Source of the DNA: Actinopolyspora biskrensis
GTDB lineage: Bacteria; Actinomycetota; Actinomycetes; Mycobacteriales; Pseudonocardiaceae
Length of the DNA stretch: 64,000 nt
Assembly (NCBI RefSeq): GCF_013408175.1
Contig: NZ_JACBYW010000005.1
Location: 248,001-312,000, forward strand
Direction of reading: 5' to 3'
Part shown: piece after piece, positions 27,280 through 38,698 of the stretch
Layout of the letters: each line of letters opens with the position of its first letter
Numbering within the stretch: the first letter of the stretch is position 1
The notes under the pieces: generated by a model
Databases searched by the model: none
Told to the model about the DNA's origin: nothing
The model's input: only the letters and a program-made list of their open reading frames with translations
Made by a program: the position numbers and the translations under genes

Positions 27280-27663
27280 TCAGAACCAGGAGTTGACCAT
27301 GCCGTGTGCGGCCATCTCGAAGTACTGCCAGAGGCGGTCGCGTTGTTCGGTGGTCAGCTCGGCCTCGTCCAGCGCGATGCGCATGCACCGCAACCAGGCG
27401 TCCCGCTCGGCCAATCCGATCTTGAACGGCGCGTGGCGCATGCGCAGCCGGGGATGACCACGTTGTTCGGAATAGGTCTGCGGTCCTCCCCAGTACTGCA
27501 CGAGGAACAGGCGGAGCCGCTCCTCGGCGCCGCTGAGGTCCTCCTCGGGGTACAGCGGCCGCAGCAGCTCGTCCTTGGCCACTTCCTGGTAGAAGCGAGC
27601 CACGATGGTGCGGAAGGTGGCCTCGCCGCCCACCTGTTCGTAGAAGGTTTCCGGAGTGCTCAC
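27280..27663 (-). CDS. glbO: Group II truncated haemoglobin (trHbO)
   Basis: 127 residues, standard for group II trHb. The haem-pocket residues are in place: proximal His77 (RLRMRHAPF), Tyr25 at B10, Tyr38 at CD1 and Trp90 at G8. These correspond to Tyr23, Tyr36, His75 and Trp88 of the M. tuberculosis protein. It binds O2 tightly and may act in oxygen or peroxide/NO chemistry at the membrane. GTG 27663 follows GAGGAGGGC. It is 26 bases downstream of the MscS gene on the same strand, so they may share a transcript. The glbO-aglA-like adjacency is conserved. Confidence 0.95.
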   Translation of the reverse strand: MSTPETFYEQVGGEATFRTIVARFYQEVAKDELLRPLYPEEDLSGAEERLRLFLVQYWGGPQTYSEQRGHPRLRMRHAPFKIGLAERDAWLRCMRIALDEAELTTEQRDRLWQYFEMAAHGMVNSWF

Positions 27664-27689
27664 ACGCCCTCCTCGCGAGGCTGTCGACG

Positions 27690-28667
27690 TTACTGCTGCT
27701 CACCCGAGTCTGGCATCAGACGTCCGGCCGGGTAAGGCGGTTTGATGTCCGCTTCGTCATAGGCCCGCTTGATCTCGGCGCGGAGCAAGCGCTGCACGGC
27801 CCACTGCTGCCCCGGACGCACCTTCGCGGTCAACCGCAGCGTGATCGTATCCGAAGTGATCTGGTTGATCCCGAGCATCTCCGGTTTCGCCAACACGTCC
27901 TTGGAGAGCGGTTCGCACTGTGCGGCTGTTCCGGAGACCGCTTCCGCGACTTCCTGGGCGCGGCGCACGTCGCTGCTGTGCGCGATCGGCAGGTCGACCA
28001 CGGCCACCGCGTACCCCTGGCTGGAGTTGCCGACCCGCAGGATCTCGCCGTTGCGGACGTACCACACCGTGCCGTTGACGTCGCGCAGTGTGGTGACCCG
28101 CAGGCCCACCGTCTCCACGGTGCCGGTCGCTTCCCCGAGGTCAACCCAGTCGCCGACCCCGTACTGGTCCTCGACCATCATGAACATGCCGGACAGGAAG
28201 TCCCGCACCAGATTCTGGGCACCGAAACCGAGAGCGACGCCGACCACTCCGGCGGATGCGATCAGCGGCCCCAGGTTCACCCCGAACTCCTGGAGTATGT
28301 AGATCGCGGCGAAACCGAAGATCACGAAGCTGACGATCGACTTCAGCACCGAACCGAGGGTCCTGGCTCGCTGGCTGCGCTGCTCGGCCAGCGTCTCGCC
28401 GGAGACGGAGTCGCCGTTCCGCTCGCGCAACGGCTGCAGCAACCTGGGAGGTTGGCCGTTGGTGCGGCTGAGCTTGGTTATGATCTTGTGCAGCGCGTAG
28501 CGCACCAGGAACGCCAGCACGATGATCGACAGGACCTTCAGCGGTGTGGCGATCAACAACTTCGAGTAGTTGGCCAGCCACGGATTGTTGGTCCAGTCGA
28601 GTATCGTCCTGCACCACTGGCTGGAGTCGTCGGAACACTGGGATTGCGCTAACTGCAACGCGGTCAT
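27690..28667 (-). CDS. Small-conductance mechanosensitive channel, MscS family
   Basis: 325 residues. Transmembrane segments lie near residues 38-60 ([19 protein letters not shown]) and 107-128 ([19 protein letters not shown]). The pore-lining helix follows at [20 protein letters not shown], then the beta domain [20 protein letters not shown] with [14 protein letters not shown]. Family members open under membrane tension to release solutes after hypo-osmotic shock, which would matter for a salt-tolerant actinomycete. The ATG 28667 start has no strong ribosome site. It is upstream of glbO on the same strand. Confidence 0.92.
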   Translation of the reverse strand: MTALQLAQSQCSDDSSQWCRTILDWTNNPWLANYSKLLIATPLKVLSIIVLAFLVRYALHKIITKLSRTNGQPPRLLQPLRERNGDSVSGETLAEQRSQRARTLGSVLKSIVSFVIFGFAAIYILQEFGVNLGPLIASAGVVGVALGFGAQNLVRDFLSGMFMMVEDQYGVGDWVDLGEATGTVETVGLRVTTLRDVNGTVWYVRNGEILRVGNSSQGYAVAVVDLPIAHSSDVRRAQEVAEAVSGTAAQCEPLSKDVLAKPEMLGINQITSDTITLRLTAKVRPGQQWAVQRLLRAEIKRAYDEADIKPPYPAGRLMPDSGEQQ

Positions 28668-29064
28668 GGTCTCGGGGCTCCCGGACGCCGAAAACTGTCT
28701 TACTGACTCGGAACTCCTCGCGGAGTGGCTCGCTCGGTTGAGCGGTCACCGGCCTGGGACGGCGTCTCGGCAGCGTTGCGGGGCACCTCGGGCAGCGATT
28801 CACTGCGCCAGGTGTCCTGCTTTCCCGCCCTGCATCCGTCTCACGCGCCGGAAGCGTCTCGGTTCGCACGGGCCGAGTGCTCCAGCCGAGGGGCGCTCCG
28901 AAAGAAGCCCTTGGTCCGAGCCCGTCGGAACGGGGAGAACCGTGGCGCGATCCGATCCTCGCCACGTCCGGTGCGCGGTCAGTGACCACCGTTCGCTTCG
29001 TGCACGCCCCGCCGTCCACGACGCGAAGGCGGGTGCCCTCGAGCGGCACCCGCGGCTGACCGGA
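28668..29064. other. Intergenic region, nothing recognised
   Basis: 397 bases between the MscS start and the prolyl oligopeptidase stop. No supported gene, clear hairpin or repeat was seen. It should carry the MscS-glbO promoter. Confidence 0.45.
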
Positions 29065-31179
29065 TCACTCTCGCACCAGTCCTGTCGCCTCGGCGAGAAA
29101 CGCGAGGTGATCGGTCGCCATGCCCACAGTACGCGAGACCGAACGAGCCGAATGCCCCACCTCCGTCTCCCGGCGCAGCAGAATCGGTCTCTTGTCCAGC
29201 GGCGAGGTCGTCGCGTGCTGCACGGCCGCGCACATCTTGCGGGCGTGCAGCGGGTCCACCCGCGTGTCCGACTCGAACACCGAGAACAGCATCGAGGGAT
29301 ACTCGGTCTGCGGGCTGACGTTGTGGTACGGCGAGTAGGACAGCAGCCAACCGAGCTCCTCGGGAACCTCGGCGCTGCCGTACTCCTCACTCCAGAGCCT
29401 TCCGAGCAGGAAGTGCTCGTAGCGCACCATGTCCAGCAGTGGAGCCGAGCACACCGCGGCCCGGTACAGCTCAGGGCGTTGGGTCACGGCCGCTCCGACC
29501 AGGAGTCCGCCGTTGGATCCTCCGCTGATCGCGAGGCGGTCGGTGCTGGTCCAACCCCGGTCGACGAGATGCCGTGCGGCGGAGTGGAAGTCGTCGAACA
29601 CCCGCTGCTTGTTCTCCCGCATTCCCGCGCGGTGCCACTGCTCGCCTTCCTCGGCGCCCCCGCGCAGTGAGGCCAGCGCCCAGACACCGCCGGTCTCCAC
29701 CCAGGCCAGTGCGGTCGGGGCGTAAGCGGGTTCCCTGGAGAGGGCGAAACCTCCGTAGCCGGTGAGCAGCGTGGGCAGGGGCGTCTCGAACTCGGACGGG
29801 TACAGGACGAACATCCGCACGGTGGTCCCGTCCGTCGAGGCGTAGCTCAACTGAGTGCTGCTGACGTTCGGGGGTGTTTCCTGCCCGGGTGCGCTCTCGA
29901 ACGGTTCGGTGGTCTCGTCGCCGAGCGAGTAGGTGTGCACGCACGGTGCGGTGACGAAATCCGTCCAGCCGATCCACAGCCGTCCCGCACCGGTTTCGGT
30001 GAGGGGGTCGGTGGTGTTCAGCGCGGTGATCTGCCCGGTTCCCGGGAGCGCGACCCCGCGAATCCGTTCCCCCGTTGCCGGGTGGTGCAGCGTCAGCTCG
30101 GAAACCGCGTGCCTGGTGCGCAGCACGGCCAGTTCCGGAGACGATTCGGGGCCGTCGACCAGGCGCACCGCCTCGAGCACCGAGCCGGAGTCCTCGGCGA
30201 GCAGTTCGGTCCAGTCGCCGGGCTCGGGGCTGCGTGGGTCGGCCACGCACAGCCGGCCACGCGGGGCGTTCAGGGTGGTCCTGATGTAGAGCCTGCCGTC
30301 GAGCTCGACCTTGGCCTTGGCCTGCACACCGAGCGAGTCGTCCAGTACGAGCCGCTGTTGACCGGGTCGGCCGGTGCGGTCCAGCTCGGCGATCCACAGC
30401 GAATCGCGGCGTGCGGTGCCGGGACTGCCGTGTATCAACAGCCACCCGCCGTCGGCGGAGACGTCGACGTCGAAGAAGTAGGTGTGTTCCTGCTGCTCGC
30501 CGTGGATCAGGACGTCCGAGCACGGATCCCGCCCGATTTCGTGGCGCCACACCCTGCGGTGGAACTGCCGCTCGTCCTCCGGGACGTCTTCCGGGGGGAG
30601 CCTGCGCACGTAGTAGAACTCGCCCCCGCCGGGCAACCAGGCGATCGAGGAGTAGCGGCAGCGGTCGATCGGTCCGTCCAGCAGCTCTCCCGTCTCCACG
30701 CTCATCACGTAGAGCAGGGATTCCTCGTCTCCTCCCGTGGAGACCTGGTAGGCGAGCCTGTCGCCTTCCCGGCTGGGCGTCCAGCGGTCCAGGGTCGTCA
30801 GCCCGGACGGGTCGATCCGGGCCACGTCGACCAACGGCGTCTCGGTCCCGGACTCGTCACGCACGAACAGCACCGGGAACTCCCGGTCGGTTTCCCGCCT
30901 GGTGAAAAAGGAACGCCCGTTGCGCCATGTCGGGGCCGAGACCGAACCGGTGCTCGTCAGCGCGCGTATCCGCTCGGCGAGCCGGTCCTTGCCGGGCAGG
31001 TCCGCCAACCGGCCGGAGGTCAGGTTGTCCTGCTGTTCGAGCCATTCCGAGCAGCGTGGGTCGTCGGGATCTTCCAACCAGCGGTACGGATCGTGCACTT
31101 CGTGCCCGTGCAGGTTCTCGACGAGGTCTTCGCGGGGTGCGTGCGGATAGCCCCCGGGTGCGGGTTGAACTTCGCTCAC
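29065..31179 (-). CDS. Prolyl oligopeptidase (peptidase family S9A)
   Basis: 704 residues, the usual length. The N-terminal part is the beta-propeller entered through DPYRWLEDPDDPRCSEWLEQQ. The C-terminal alpha/beta hydrolase domain has Ser555 in GGSNGGLL, the Asp in ESDTRVDPLHARKM and the His in EVGHSARS. It cleaves short peptides after proline in the cytoplasm; there is no signal peptide. I start at GTG 31179 (VSEVQPAPGGYP), where family similarity begins. The frame is open to 31431, but that extension is low-complexity. TATCGT just upstream may be a -10 element of a leaderless transcript. Confidence 0.9.
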   Translation of the reverse strand: MSEVQPAPGGYPHAPREDLVENLHGHEVHDPYRWLEDPDDPRCSEWLEQQDNLTSGRLADLPGKDRLAERIRALTSTGSVSAPTWRNGRSFFTRRETDREFPVLFVRDESGTETPLVDVARIDPSGLTTLDRWTPSREGDRLAYQVSTGGDEESLLYVMSVETGELLDGPIDRCRYSSIAWLPGGGEFYYVRRLPPEDVPEDERQFHRRVWRHEIGRDPCSDVLIHGEQQEHTYFFDVDVSADGGWLLIHGSPGTARRDSLWIAELDRTGRPGQQRLVLDDSLGVQAKAKVELDGRLYIRTTLNAPRGRLCVADPRSPEPGDWTELLAEDSGSVLEAVRLVDGPESSPELAVLRTRHAVSELTLHHPATGERIRGVALPGTGQITALNTTDPLTETGAGRLWIGWTDFVTAPCVHTYSLGDETTEPFESAPGQETPPNVSSTQLSYASTDGTTVRMFVLYPSEFETPLPTLLTGYGGFALSREPAYAPTALAWVETGGVWALASLRGGAEEGEQWHRAGMRENKQRVFDDFHSAARHLVDRGWTSTDRLAISGGSNGGLLVGAAVTQRPELYRAAVCSAPLLDMVRYEHFLLGRLWSEEYGSAEVPEELGWLLSYSPYHNVSPQTEYPSMLFSVFESDTRVDPLHARKMCAAVQHATTSPLDKRPILLRRETEVGHSARSVSRTVGMATDHLAFLAEATGLVRE

Positions 31180-31579
31180 CCCGCGCACGATACTGACACC
31201 GACCGCGTGACCGGGTCGATGCGCTCGCAGGCGAGCGGGAGCGCTTTCGGCACGCCCGTGTTCGGCGGGAGCGACCACAACGGCTCGTGTCCCGGCGCGG
31301 ACTTCGCGCGGCCGAGCCTTCGGCGGCCGCCGGCCGGTTGTCCCGGCCGCTGCGGCCGCGGATGAGCCGAGTACGAGGGTGTGACCGGCCACCTTCGAAA
31401 AGTGATCGAAAATGATTCTCTCGGCGGCCACACGTTCCCACCCGCCTCGCGTTAACCCGTTGTTGTTCTCGAATTCGCCGTGATTTCGCGTGTCAACTCG
31501 GTGATGCGGTGCGGATCACACGTGCGTTCCGGGCGGGTTTTGTGTTCGACTGTTCCCGGCAGACGGTGGAGGTGGTCGA
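31180..31579. other. Divergent promoter region between prolyl oligopeptidase and HNH genes
   Basis: 400 bases between two divergent genes. It includes a locally AT-rich section around 31395-31420 (GAAAAGTGATCGAAAATGAT) and 31445-31490 that could hold promoters for both directions. No gene or strong hairpin was seen. Confidence 0.5.
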
Positions 31580-32230
31580 GTGCCCGACCGAAAACCGATC
31601 CCGTGCGGCGCTCCGACGGTGACGCCGCCTCGTGGTACTACCACGCGACCCGCGGGCCGTAAGCGTGGCCACAGGCAGCCGCCTTCCGAACGTTCCGAAG
31701 GCGCGGGGACCTGGTCGAAGCGGCGGGTGTTGCTGCTCAACACGACGTTCGAGCCGCTGACCGCGTTGCCCCTGCGCAGAGCGATCGTGCTTGTCGTCTG
31801 TGGCAAGGCCGAGGTCGTACACGGCGATTCGGCCGGTTCGACCTGGAACTCCGCGACACACAGCATCGAGATCCCCTCGGTCATCAGGCTCAGCAAGTTC
31901 GTCCATGTTCCGTACCGCGGTCGGGTTCCGTTGTCCCGTCCGGCGCTGATGATGCGGGACAATCACCGTTGCGCGTACTGCGGCGTTCGTGCGGAAACCG
32001 TCGACCACGTCGTTCCCAGAAGCAGGGGCGGCTCGCACACCTGGGAGAACTGCGTGGCCTGTTGTACCAGGTGCAACCGGCGCAAGGCGGACTACACCCT
32101 TCGCGAGCTGGGGTGGCGTTTGGCGGAGACTCCGAAGGCGCCACGTGGCAGGCACTGGCGACTGCTGGCCGGTGCCGCCGAGCCCGATCCGCTGTGGCTC
32201 CCGTACCTGGGGGAGACGGCCGCGCGCTAG
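31580..32230 (+). CDS. HNH endonuclease-fold protein
   Basis: 216 residues. The first 45 are basic and probably flexible. The HNH/zinc core lies at about 125-180: RCAYCG (CxxC), VDHVVPRSRGGSHTWEN (DH and N of HNH), then CTRCNRRK (second CxxC). Before it is the conserved RRVLLLNTTFEPLTALPLRR block typical of this actinobacterial HNH family (Rv2469c type). By fold it should cut or bind DNA; the target is unknown. GTG 31580 has a perfect GGAGGT site. Confidence 0.88.
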   Translation: MPDRKPIPCGAPTVTPPRGTTTRPAGRKRGHRQPPSERSEGAGTWSKRRVLLLNTTFEPLTALPLRRAIVLVVCGKAEVVHGDSAGSTWNSATHSIEIPSVIRLSKFVHVPYRGRVPLSRPALMMRDNHRCAYCGVRAETVDHVVPRSRGGSHTWENCVACCTRCNRRKADYTLRELGWRLAETPKAPRGRHWRLLAGAAEPDPLWLPYLGETAAR

Positions 32231-32709
32231 CGGGTAGGACCTCCCGGGGCCGCGTGTTCGGCGTTCCGGTGCGGAAACGTCGTCGTGTCGTGGTGCGCGA
32301 GTGGGCGCGCCCGCGAAGAGCGTCGGTGGTGTGCGCCGCGTAGTTTTATGAGCTCGTGCCGTGGTTCGGTCGAGTGACCGCTGATGCGTACTCCCCGGTG
32401 GCCGCTGATGCGGACGCCGCTTTGCCCGCTGATCCGGACACCACGCCACGCGCTGATGCGCACCCCCCGGTGACCGCTGATGCGTACTCCCCGGTGGCCG
32501 CTGATGCGGACGCCGTTTCGCCCGCTGATCCGGACACCACGCCACGCGCTGATGCGCACCCCCCGGTGCGCGTGTTCGTGGCTCCGGGCGAGCGAAACGG
32601 TCCTTCCCCCGAGTGGAGAGCACTCCTTGTGCTTTCCGTGTCCGTTTGGTTCGTTATTGTCACTCGAAAGAGTCAGGCTTTTGGTTGCGGGGCTGTTTTT
32701 CACGTTCAT
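32227..32709 (-). CDS. Doubtful ORF with eight-residue repeats (GVRIS units)
   Basis: 160 residues starting at an ATG with AAAGG 8 bases upstream. The middle of the protein is eight copies of an eight-residue unit of the form GVRISGHR or GVRISAWR, made by the 24-bp DNA repeat. Because 24 is a multiple of three, other frames across the repeat are open too, so an open frame is weak evidence here. The ends show no recognisable domain. It ends 4 bases into the convergent HNH gene. I list it because a ribosome site exists, but the DNA repeat itself may be the functional unit. Confidence 0.25.
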   Translation of the reverse strand: MNVKNSPATKSLTLSSDNNEPNGHGKHKECSPLGGRTVSLARSHEHAHRGVRISAWRGVRISGRNGVRISGHRGVRISGHRGVRISAWRGVRISGQSGVRISGHRGVRISGHSTEPRHELIKLRGAHHRRSSRARPLAHHDTTTFPHRNAEHAAPGGPTR

Positions 32710-33036
32710 CGTTGTTGCCTTTCGTGATCAGAACTGCTCCTGCTATGGATCCGGTCGTATACGCAAGATCCATACAGGTGAAATCTAGAATCGAGTACTG
32801 TCCGATACAAGCCGCCAACTTGACCGTCCATGGAGACCGTCTGGTCCGACTCCGTTCAGCGGAAGCGACTACTCCGAACGGCTCAGCACAGTGAAATGGG
32901 GCATAGTTACATTTTCGTGATGTGACGGTCGTTCCACGCGGGAGGCGAAGGTGACGTCGTGTTCCGCGGGGCGGGCGCGGGAATCAGCCCCCCAGGTAGT
33001 CGACCAGGGCGGAACGGAATCGGATACCGTGCTGGT
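32231..33036. other. Intergenic region with minisatellite and AT-rich tract
   Basis: About 800 bases between the HNH gene and a small membrane gene. It contains the 192-bp tandem repeat at 32378-32569 and a notably AT-rich section at about 32640-32800. The only frame with a plausible ribosome site is the minus-strand ORF 32227-32709 listed separately. Otherwise nothing is recognised. Confidence 0.5.
32378..32569. repeat. Tandem repeat: 8 x 24 bp arranged as 2 x 96 bp
   Basis: Eight head-to-tail 24-bp units, each beginning SCGCTGATSCG (for example CCGCTGATGCGTACTCCCC). Units 1-4 (32378-32473) and 5-8 (32474-32569) form a near-identical 96-bp pair that differs at about three bases, so a four-unit block was duplicated recently. 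The conserved core GCTGATGCG recurs every 24 bp. Such an array can be a variable-number minisatellite or a set of protein-binding sites. Confidence 0.92.
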
Positions 33037-33294
33037 GTGACTGTCCTGCAGACCGTACTCTTCCTGGCCGTGATCCCGGCGGCCGTTTACGGCCTCGTCA
33101 TGTTGATCGTGTTGTGGCCGAGGTTGATTCGCTCCGATCGGCGGGCGAGTCAGCAGTGGGATTTCCCGCCGGTGTTGTGGGTCGCCAACCCCGCTGGTGT
33201 GAGTCCGAGCAGTCCGCCGCCGGCCGAGCAAGCGGAAGCCGCACCGGGGTCCGAACCCGGTACCGCGAGGGGAGGCGCTCGTGGCAACTGGTGA
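33037..33294 (+). CDS. Small single-pass membrane protein, function unknown
   Basis: 85 residues from GTG 33037. One transmembrane helix lies at about residues 4-26 (LQTVLFLAVIPAAVYGLVMLIVLW), followed by a basic patch PRLIRSDRRASQQW and the conserved-looking DFPPVLWVANPAG, then a Pro/Ala-rich tail. The frame is open further upstream to 32959 but without a ribosome site. Its stop overlaps the next start by 14 bases, so the two are translated together. Similar short membrane proteins precede the DUF5130-type gene in relatives. Confidence 0.75.
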   Translation: MTVLQTVLFLAVIPAAVYGLVMLIVLWPRLIRSDRRASQQWDFPPVLWVANPAGVSPSSPPPAEQAEAAPGSEPGTARGGARGNW

Positions 33295-33781
33295 AATGGC
33301 CGAAACCTCGACGAACACGGATCCGGACGGGCTGGAACCGGGACACGCGCTCACGGCGGGTGGCCGACTGTCCATCGCGCGGCGCATCGAACCCGAACGT
33401 CCGAAACTGCCCTTCTCGCCCGGGCAGCTCGCCCGGTTGGACGAAGCGCTTACTCTTTCGACCCGCACCACCGGGCTGGAGTTCGCGATCTACCTCGGCG
33501 AGTTGGGAGATGACACTCGTGAGCGCGCCGAGCAGATACACGCCGATCTCGGTGAACGAGCCCCGCGCGGGGTGCTGATCGCGGTCTCTCCCGCCCAGCG
33601 ACAGGTGGAGATCGTCACCGGTGAGCACTCCTACCGCCGGGTTCCGGACCGCTCGTGCAACCTCGCCGTGATGAACATGGTCGCCTCGTTCAAGGAAGGC
33701 GATCTGATAGAAGGACTGGTCAGCGCGCTGCGGATGTTGTCGGACGCGGCCGGAACGGATTTCGAGACCGGACACGAGTAG
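33281..33781 (+). CDS. DUF5130/TPM-domain-like protein
   Basis: 166 residues from GTG 33281, with GGGGAGG 7 bases upstream; ATG 33296 is possible. After a polar N-terminus, the region from about 45 (PFSPGQLARLDEAL...TTGLEFAIYLGEL) to 160 resembles the TPM_phosphatase-like fold of DUF5130 proteins. Typical features are RGVLIAVSPAQRQVEIVTG and VMNMVASFKEGDLIEGLVSAL. There is no signal peptide. The overlap with the small membrane protein suggests that the two act together at the membrane. The biochemical role is unknown. Confidence 0.75.
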   Translation: MATGEMAETSTNTDPDGLEPGHALTAGGRLSIARRIEPERPKLPFSPGQLARLDEALTLSTRTTGLEFAIYLGELGDDTRERAEQIHADLGERAPRGVLIAVSPAQRQVEIVTGEHSYRRVPDRSCNLAVMNMVASFKEGDLIEGLVSALRMLSDAAGTDFETGHE

Positions 33782-33912
33782 TGGATGGTTCGCGGCCCGC
33801 TCGGGTGGTCGGGGTGCTCGGCGTCCCCGGAGACCGCTCGGCGGGCTCCGCGGTACCGCCCCGGTAGCGGCGTTCCCCGGCGCGGGAACCGACTCCGGAC
33901 CGTGCTTTCAGC

Positions 33913-34665
33913 TCAGAGCAGGCCGAAGTTCTGAAAGTGCCGGAACATCTCGTACGTCGAGTGGGTGGTGGCCACCGCACCGAGTTGGCGAGCCTGGTCG
34001 GCGTGCTGTATCTGTCCACGATGAGTCCCGAAGATGACCAGGGGAATCTCCACCCCCAGGTCACGAAGCTCTCGTAGCAGAGTGAGCCCGGCGTCGTTGC
34101 GCCACCGACCGTCTTCCTTGCGGACCATGTCCGAAACGACCAGGCGATAGGGCCGCTCGGAAATCTCCGCCACCGCTTCGGCCGTCGTCGCCGTGATCGT
34201 CACCCGGACTCCGTTGCTGCGCAGCTGTTCGACCAACAGTGCATGGCTCTGGGCCCGGTCGGTCACCCACAACACGGCGAAGGGCTCGGGACCGCTCGGT
34301 GCCTGCACGGGGGGAAACCGCTCGGACTCGACGGGTTCCCCGTCCAGCTCGACTCCCGAGGGCACCGCGACGTTGCCCGCCGGTTCGAGGGGTTGCCCCG
34401 ATCCGCTGGCTACGGAGGCGGCGTTCTCCTTTTCGTCGAGCCGTTTGCTCAGGATGCTGAGCTGCTGCTGCAGGTCCTGGATCATTTCGTTCTGCTGGTC
34501 GTTGAGTTCGTGGAAGGTCAGCCGTTGACCTCCGACCTCGAATTCGAGTTCGCGTCTTTCCGCCGTGCGCAACACCCTGCCGATGGCACGCCGGAAGAGC
34601 AGCAGCAGTAGCAGCGTGATCAGCGGCCACAGCAGTGTGGCGATGGCGGTGATCAACTCTGGCAT
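33913..34665 (-). CDS. Membrane-anchored receiver-like protein
   Basis: 250 residues from ATG 34665, with GGAG 6 bases upstream. The order is one transmembrane helix at 7-24 (AIATLLWPLITLLLLLLF), a coiled coil at about 52-82 (HELNDQQNEMIQDLQQQ), a Pro/Gly linker, then a CheY-like receiver fold at 129-245. That fold has VLWVTD, a central Asp179 in LVVSDMVRKEDG, and IPLVIFGTH where the conserved Thr/Ser region falls. No output domain or neighbouring kinase is present. It may sense or scaffold at the membrane rather than act as a classical regulator. The receiver assignment rests on pattern, not on a search. Confidence 0.65.
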   Translation of the reverse strand: MPELITAIATLLWPLITLLLLLLFRRAIGRVLRTAERRELEFEVGGQRLTFHELNDQQNEMIQDLQQQLSILSKRLDEKENAASVASGSGQPLEPAGNVAVPSGVELDGEPVESERFPPVQAPSGPEPFAVLWVTDRAQSHALLVEQLRSNGVRVTITATTAEAVAEISERPYRLVVSDMVRKEDGRWRNDAGLTLLRELRDLGVEIPLVIFGTHRGQIQHADQARQLGAVATTHSTYEMFRHFQNFGLL

Positions 34666-34893
34666 GGGGCGCTCCACGACACGGCGGACGTACTGTGGTC
34701 ACAAGCCTACGTGTCGTGATCGAGCGATTGTATGGGCTCGCCGGGGGATCACTTCAAAAGTCCTCCGGTGTCCCGCGGAGCCCGCGGCGAGTTCAGCGAG
34801 ATCCGCGCGCGCGGCCTTCCCCCGCGGCTGCACCGGTTGTCCGGAGCCGGTCGGTTCCGCTCCGATCACCGGGGCCCGTTGCGTTCCGATGCC

Positions 34894-34929
34894 CGGGCGT
34901 CCGGCGCGGCGCGCCGCACCGGACGCCCG
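34894..34929 (-). terminator. Hairpin downstream of pepN
   Basis: CGGGCGTCCGG and CCGGACGCCCG pair over 11 bp, then after one mismatch four more pairs close a CGCG loop. It lies 25 bases beyond the pepN stop and has no T-run, as is usual in high-GC actinomycetes. Confidence 0.7.
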
Positions 34930-34953
34930 TGACTCGGCAGCGGGTGCCCAGGG

Positions 34954-37530
<2,577 letters not shown>

Positions 37531-37990
37531 GGATCACCTCGTCGATCGTCGTCGGAAAGTTGCGGGGCACTGAACCCCCGTCGTCCAGAGTCAATCATGC
37601 CGGACCGAAATCACGCAGAAGGTCGGTAACGGTCCGCGCGCGGCCGGAGGACCCGCTCGGGAGGCGGTGACGAGCCGTCCCGGGACCCGTGGCGGAATGC
37701 TGCGTAGCTGGTCGGGTATCCGTCACGTGAGTAGGCAGCTCGGGAGCGTTGCAGGACATCTCGAACAGCCACCCACGCCACGTGTGCCCTGCCGCCTTGC
37801 GCTGCATCCACCTTCACGGGCCGGGGCGTCTCGCTCCGCGTGGGCTGAAGCACCCGAGCGGGACGATCCCCTTGGCGGAGGTCCGACGGAAACGTTTTCC
37901 ACGGCGGGAACATCGTGGGAGACGTGGTGGTTGTCCTTGCGGGATTCACGGTTACACCCGCTTGGGTGAGAAGGATGGAGAGGTGTGCCC
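37531..37990. other. Divergent promoter region pepN / DsbA-like gene
   Basis: 460 bases between divergent starts. No gene with a ribosome site was seen; short ORFs here are shadows. It must contain both promoters, but I could not pick out firm -10 and -35 pairs. Confidence 0.45.
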
Positions 37991-38614
37991 ATGAGCACTG
38001 CCGAGCAGACGAGTCGTCCCGAGGTCTACTTCTATTTCGATCCGATTTGTCCGTTCGCGTGGGTTTCCTCGCGGTGGATGCTCGAGGTCGAGCAGGTCCG
38101 GGACATCGATCTGCGCTTTCGGGTCATGAGTCTGGCCGTACTCAACTCGGGTCGAGATCTCGGGGAAGAGTACGAGGACATGATGGCCAAGGCGTGGAAG
38201 CCGGTTCGTGTGGTGATCGCGGCGGCCGAGCAGCACGGCAACGAAGTACTGTCCCCCTTGTACACCGCGATGGGGACGCGTTTCCACAACCAGGAGGACA
38301 AGGACTTCGATCGGGTGATCTCCGAGTCGCTGGCCGAGGTCGGTCTGCCCGCATCGCTGGCGGAGGCCGCGAACAGCGATGAGTACGACGAGCAGCTGCG
38401 TTCCAGTCACCACGCGGGCATGGACCCGGTGGGCGACGAGGTCGGTACCCCGACCATCCACGTGGACGGGGTGGCCTTCTTCGGACCGATCACCACCCGG
38501 ATCCCGCGCGGTGAGCAGGCCGGCGAGCTTTTCGACGCGGCGCGCTCCCTCGCGAGCTACCCGTACTTCTTCGAGCTCAAGCGGACCAGGACCGAGAACC
38601 CCCGGTTCGACTGA
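37991..38614 (+). CDS. DsbA-family mycothiol-dependent oxidoreductase (Rv2466c-like), resolving Cys absent
   Basis: 207 residues. The thioredoxin-fold/DsbA helical layout matches Rv2466c along its length: [55 protein letters not shown] and [10 protein letters not shown]. In Rv2466c the active site is CPWC; here it is Cys20-Pro-Phe-Ala23, so only the nucleophilic cysteine remains. A monothiol mechanism through mycothiol is the likely result. ATG 37991 has GAGAGG 7 bases upstream. It is cytoplasmic, with no signal peptide. Confidence 0.88.
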   Translation: MSTAEQTSRPEVYFYFDPICPFAWVSSRWMLEVEQVRDIDLRFRVMSLAVLNSGRDLGEEYEDMMAKAWKPVRVVIAAAEQHGNEVLSPLYTAMGTRFHNQEDKDFDRVISESLAEVGLPASLAEAANSDEYDEQLRSSHHAGMDPVGDEVGTPTIHVDGVAFFGPITTRIPRGEQAGELFDAARSLASYPYFFELKRTRTENPRFD

Positions 38615-38698
38615 ACGGACCACCGACCGTGCGGGACTGCTCCGCGGCGGACCGGTTCCTCCCGTCGTCGGAGCATCCCCGCGGCAGCGGGCCCGGCC

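Noticed and set aside
26945-27703. 252-codon minus-strand ORF overlapping glbO
   Set aside because: It covers glbO in another frame, and the rest of it is the palindromic element; no homology features.
32356-32727. Plus-strand ORF through the 24-bp repeat (ADAYSPVAADAD-type repeats)
   Set aside because: No ribosome site and no domain; the repeat unit leaves several frames open by its length.
33785-33850. A possible fourth copy of the palindromic element (GCTCGGGTGGTCGGGG)
   Set aside because: Only about 12 bases agree with the left end of copy B and no paired right arm follows.
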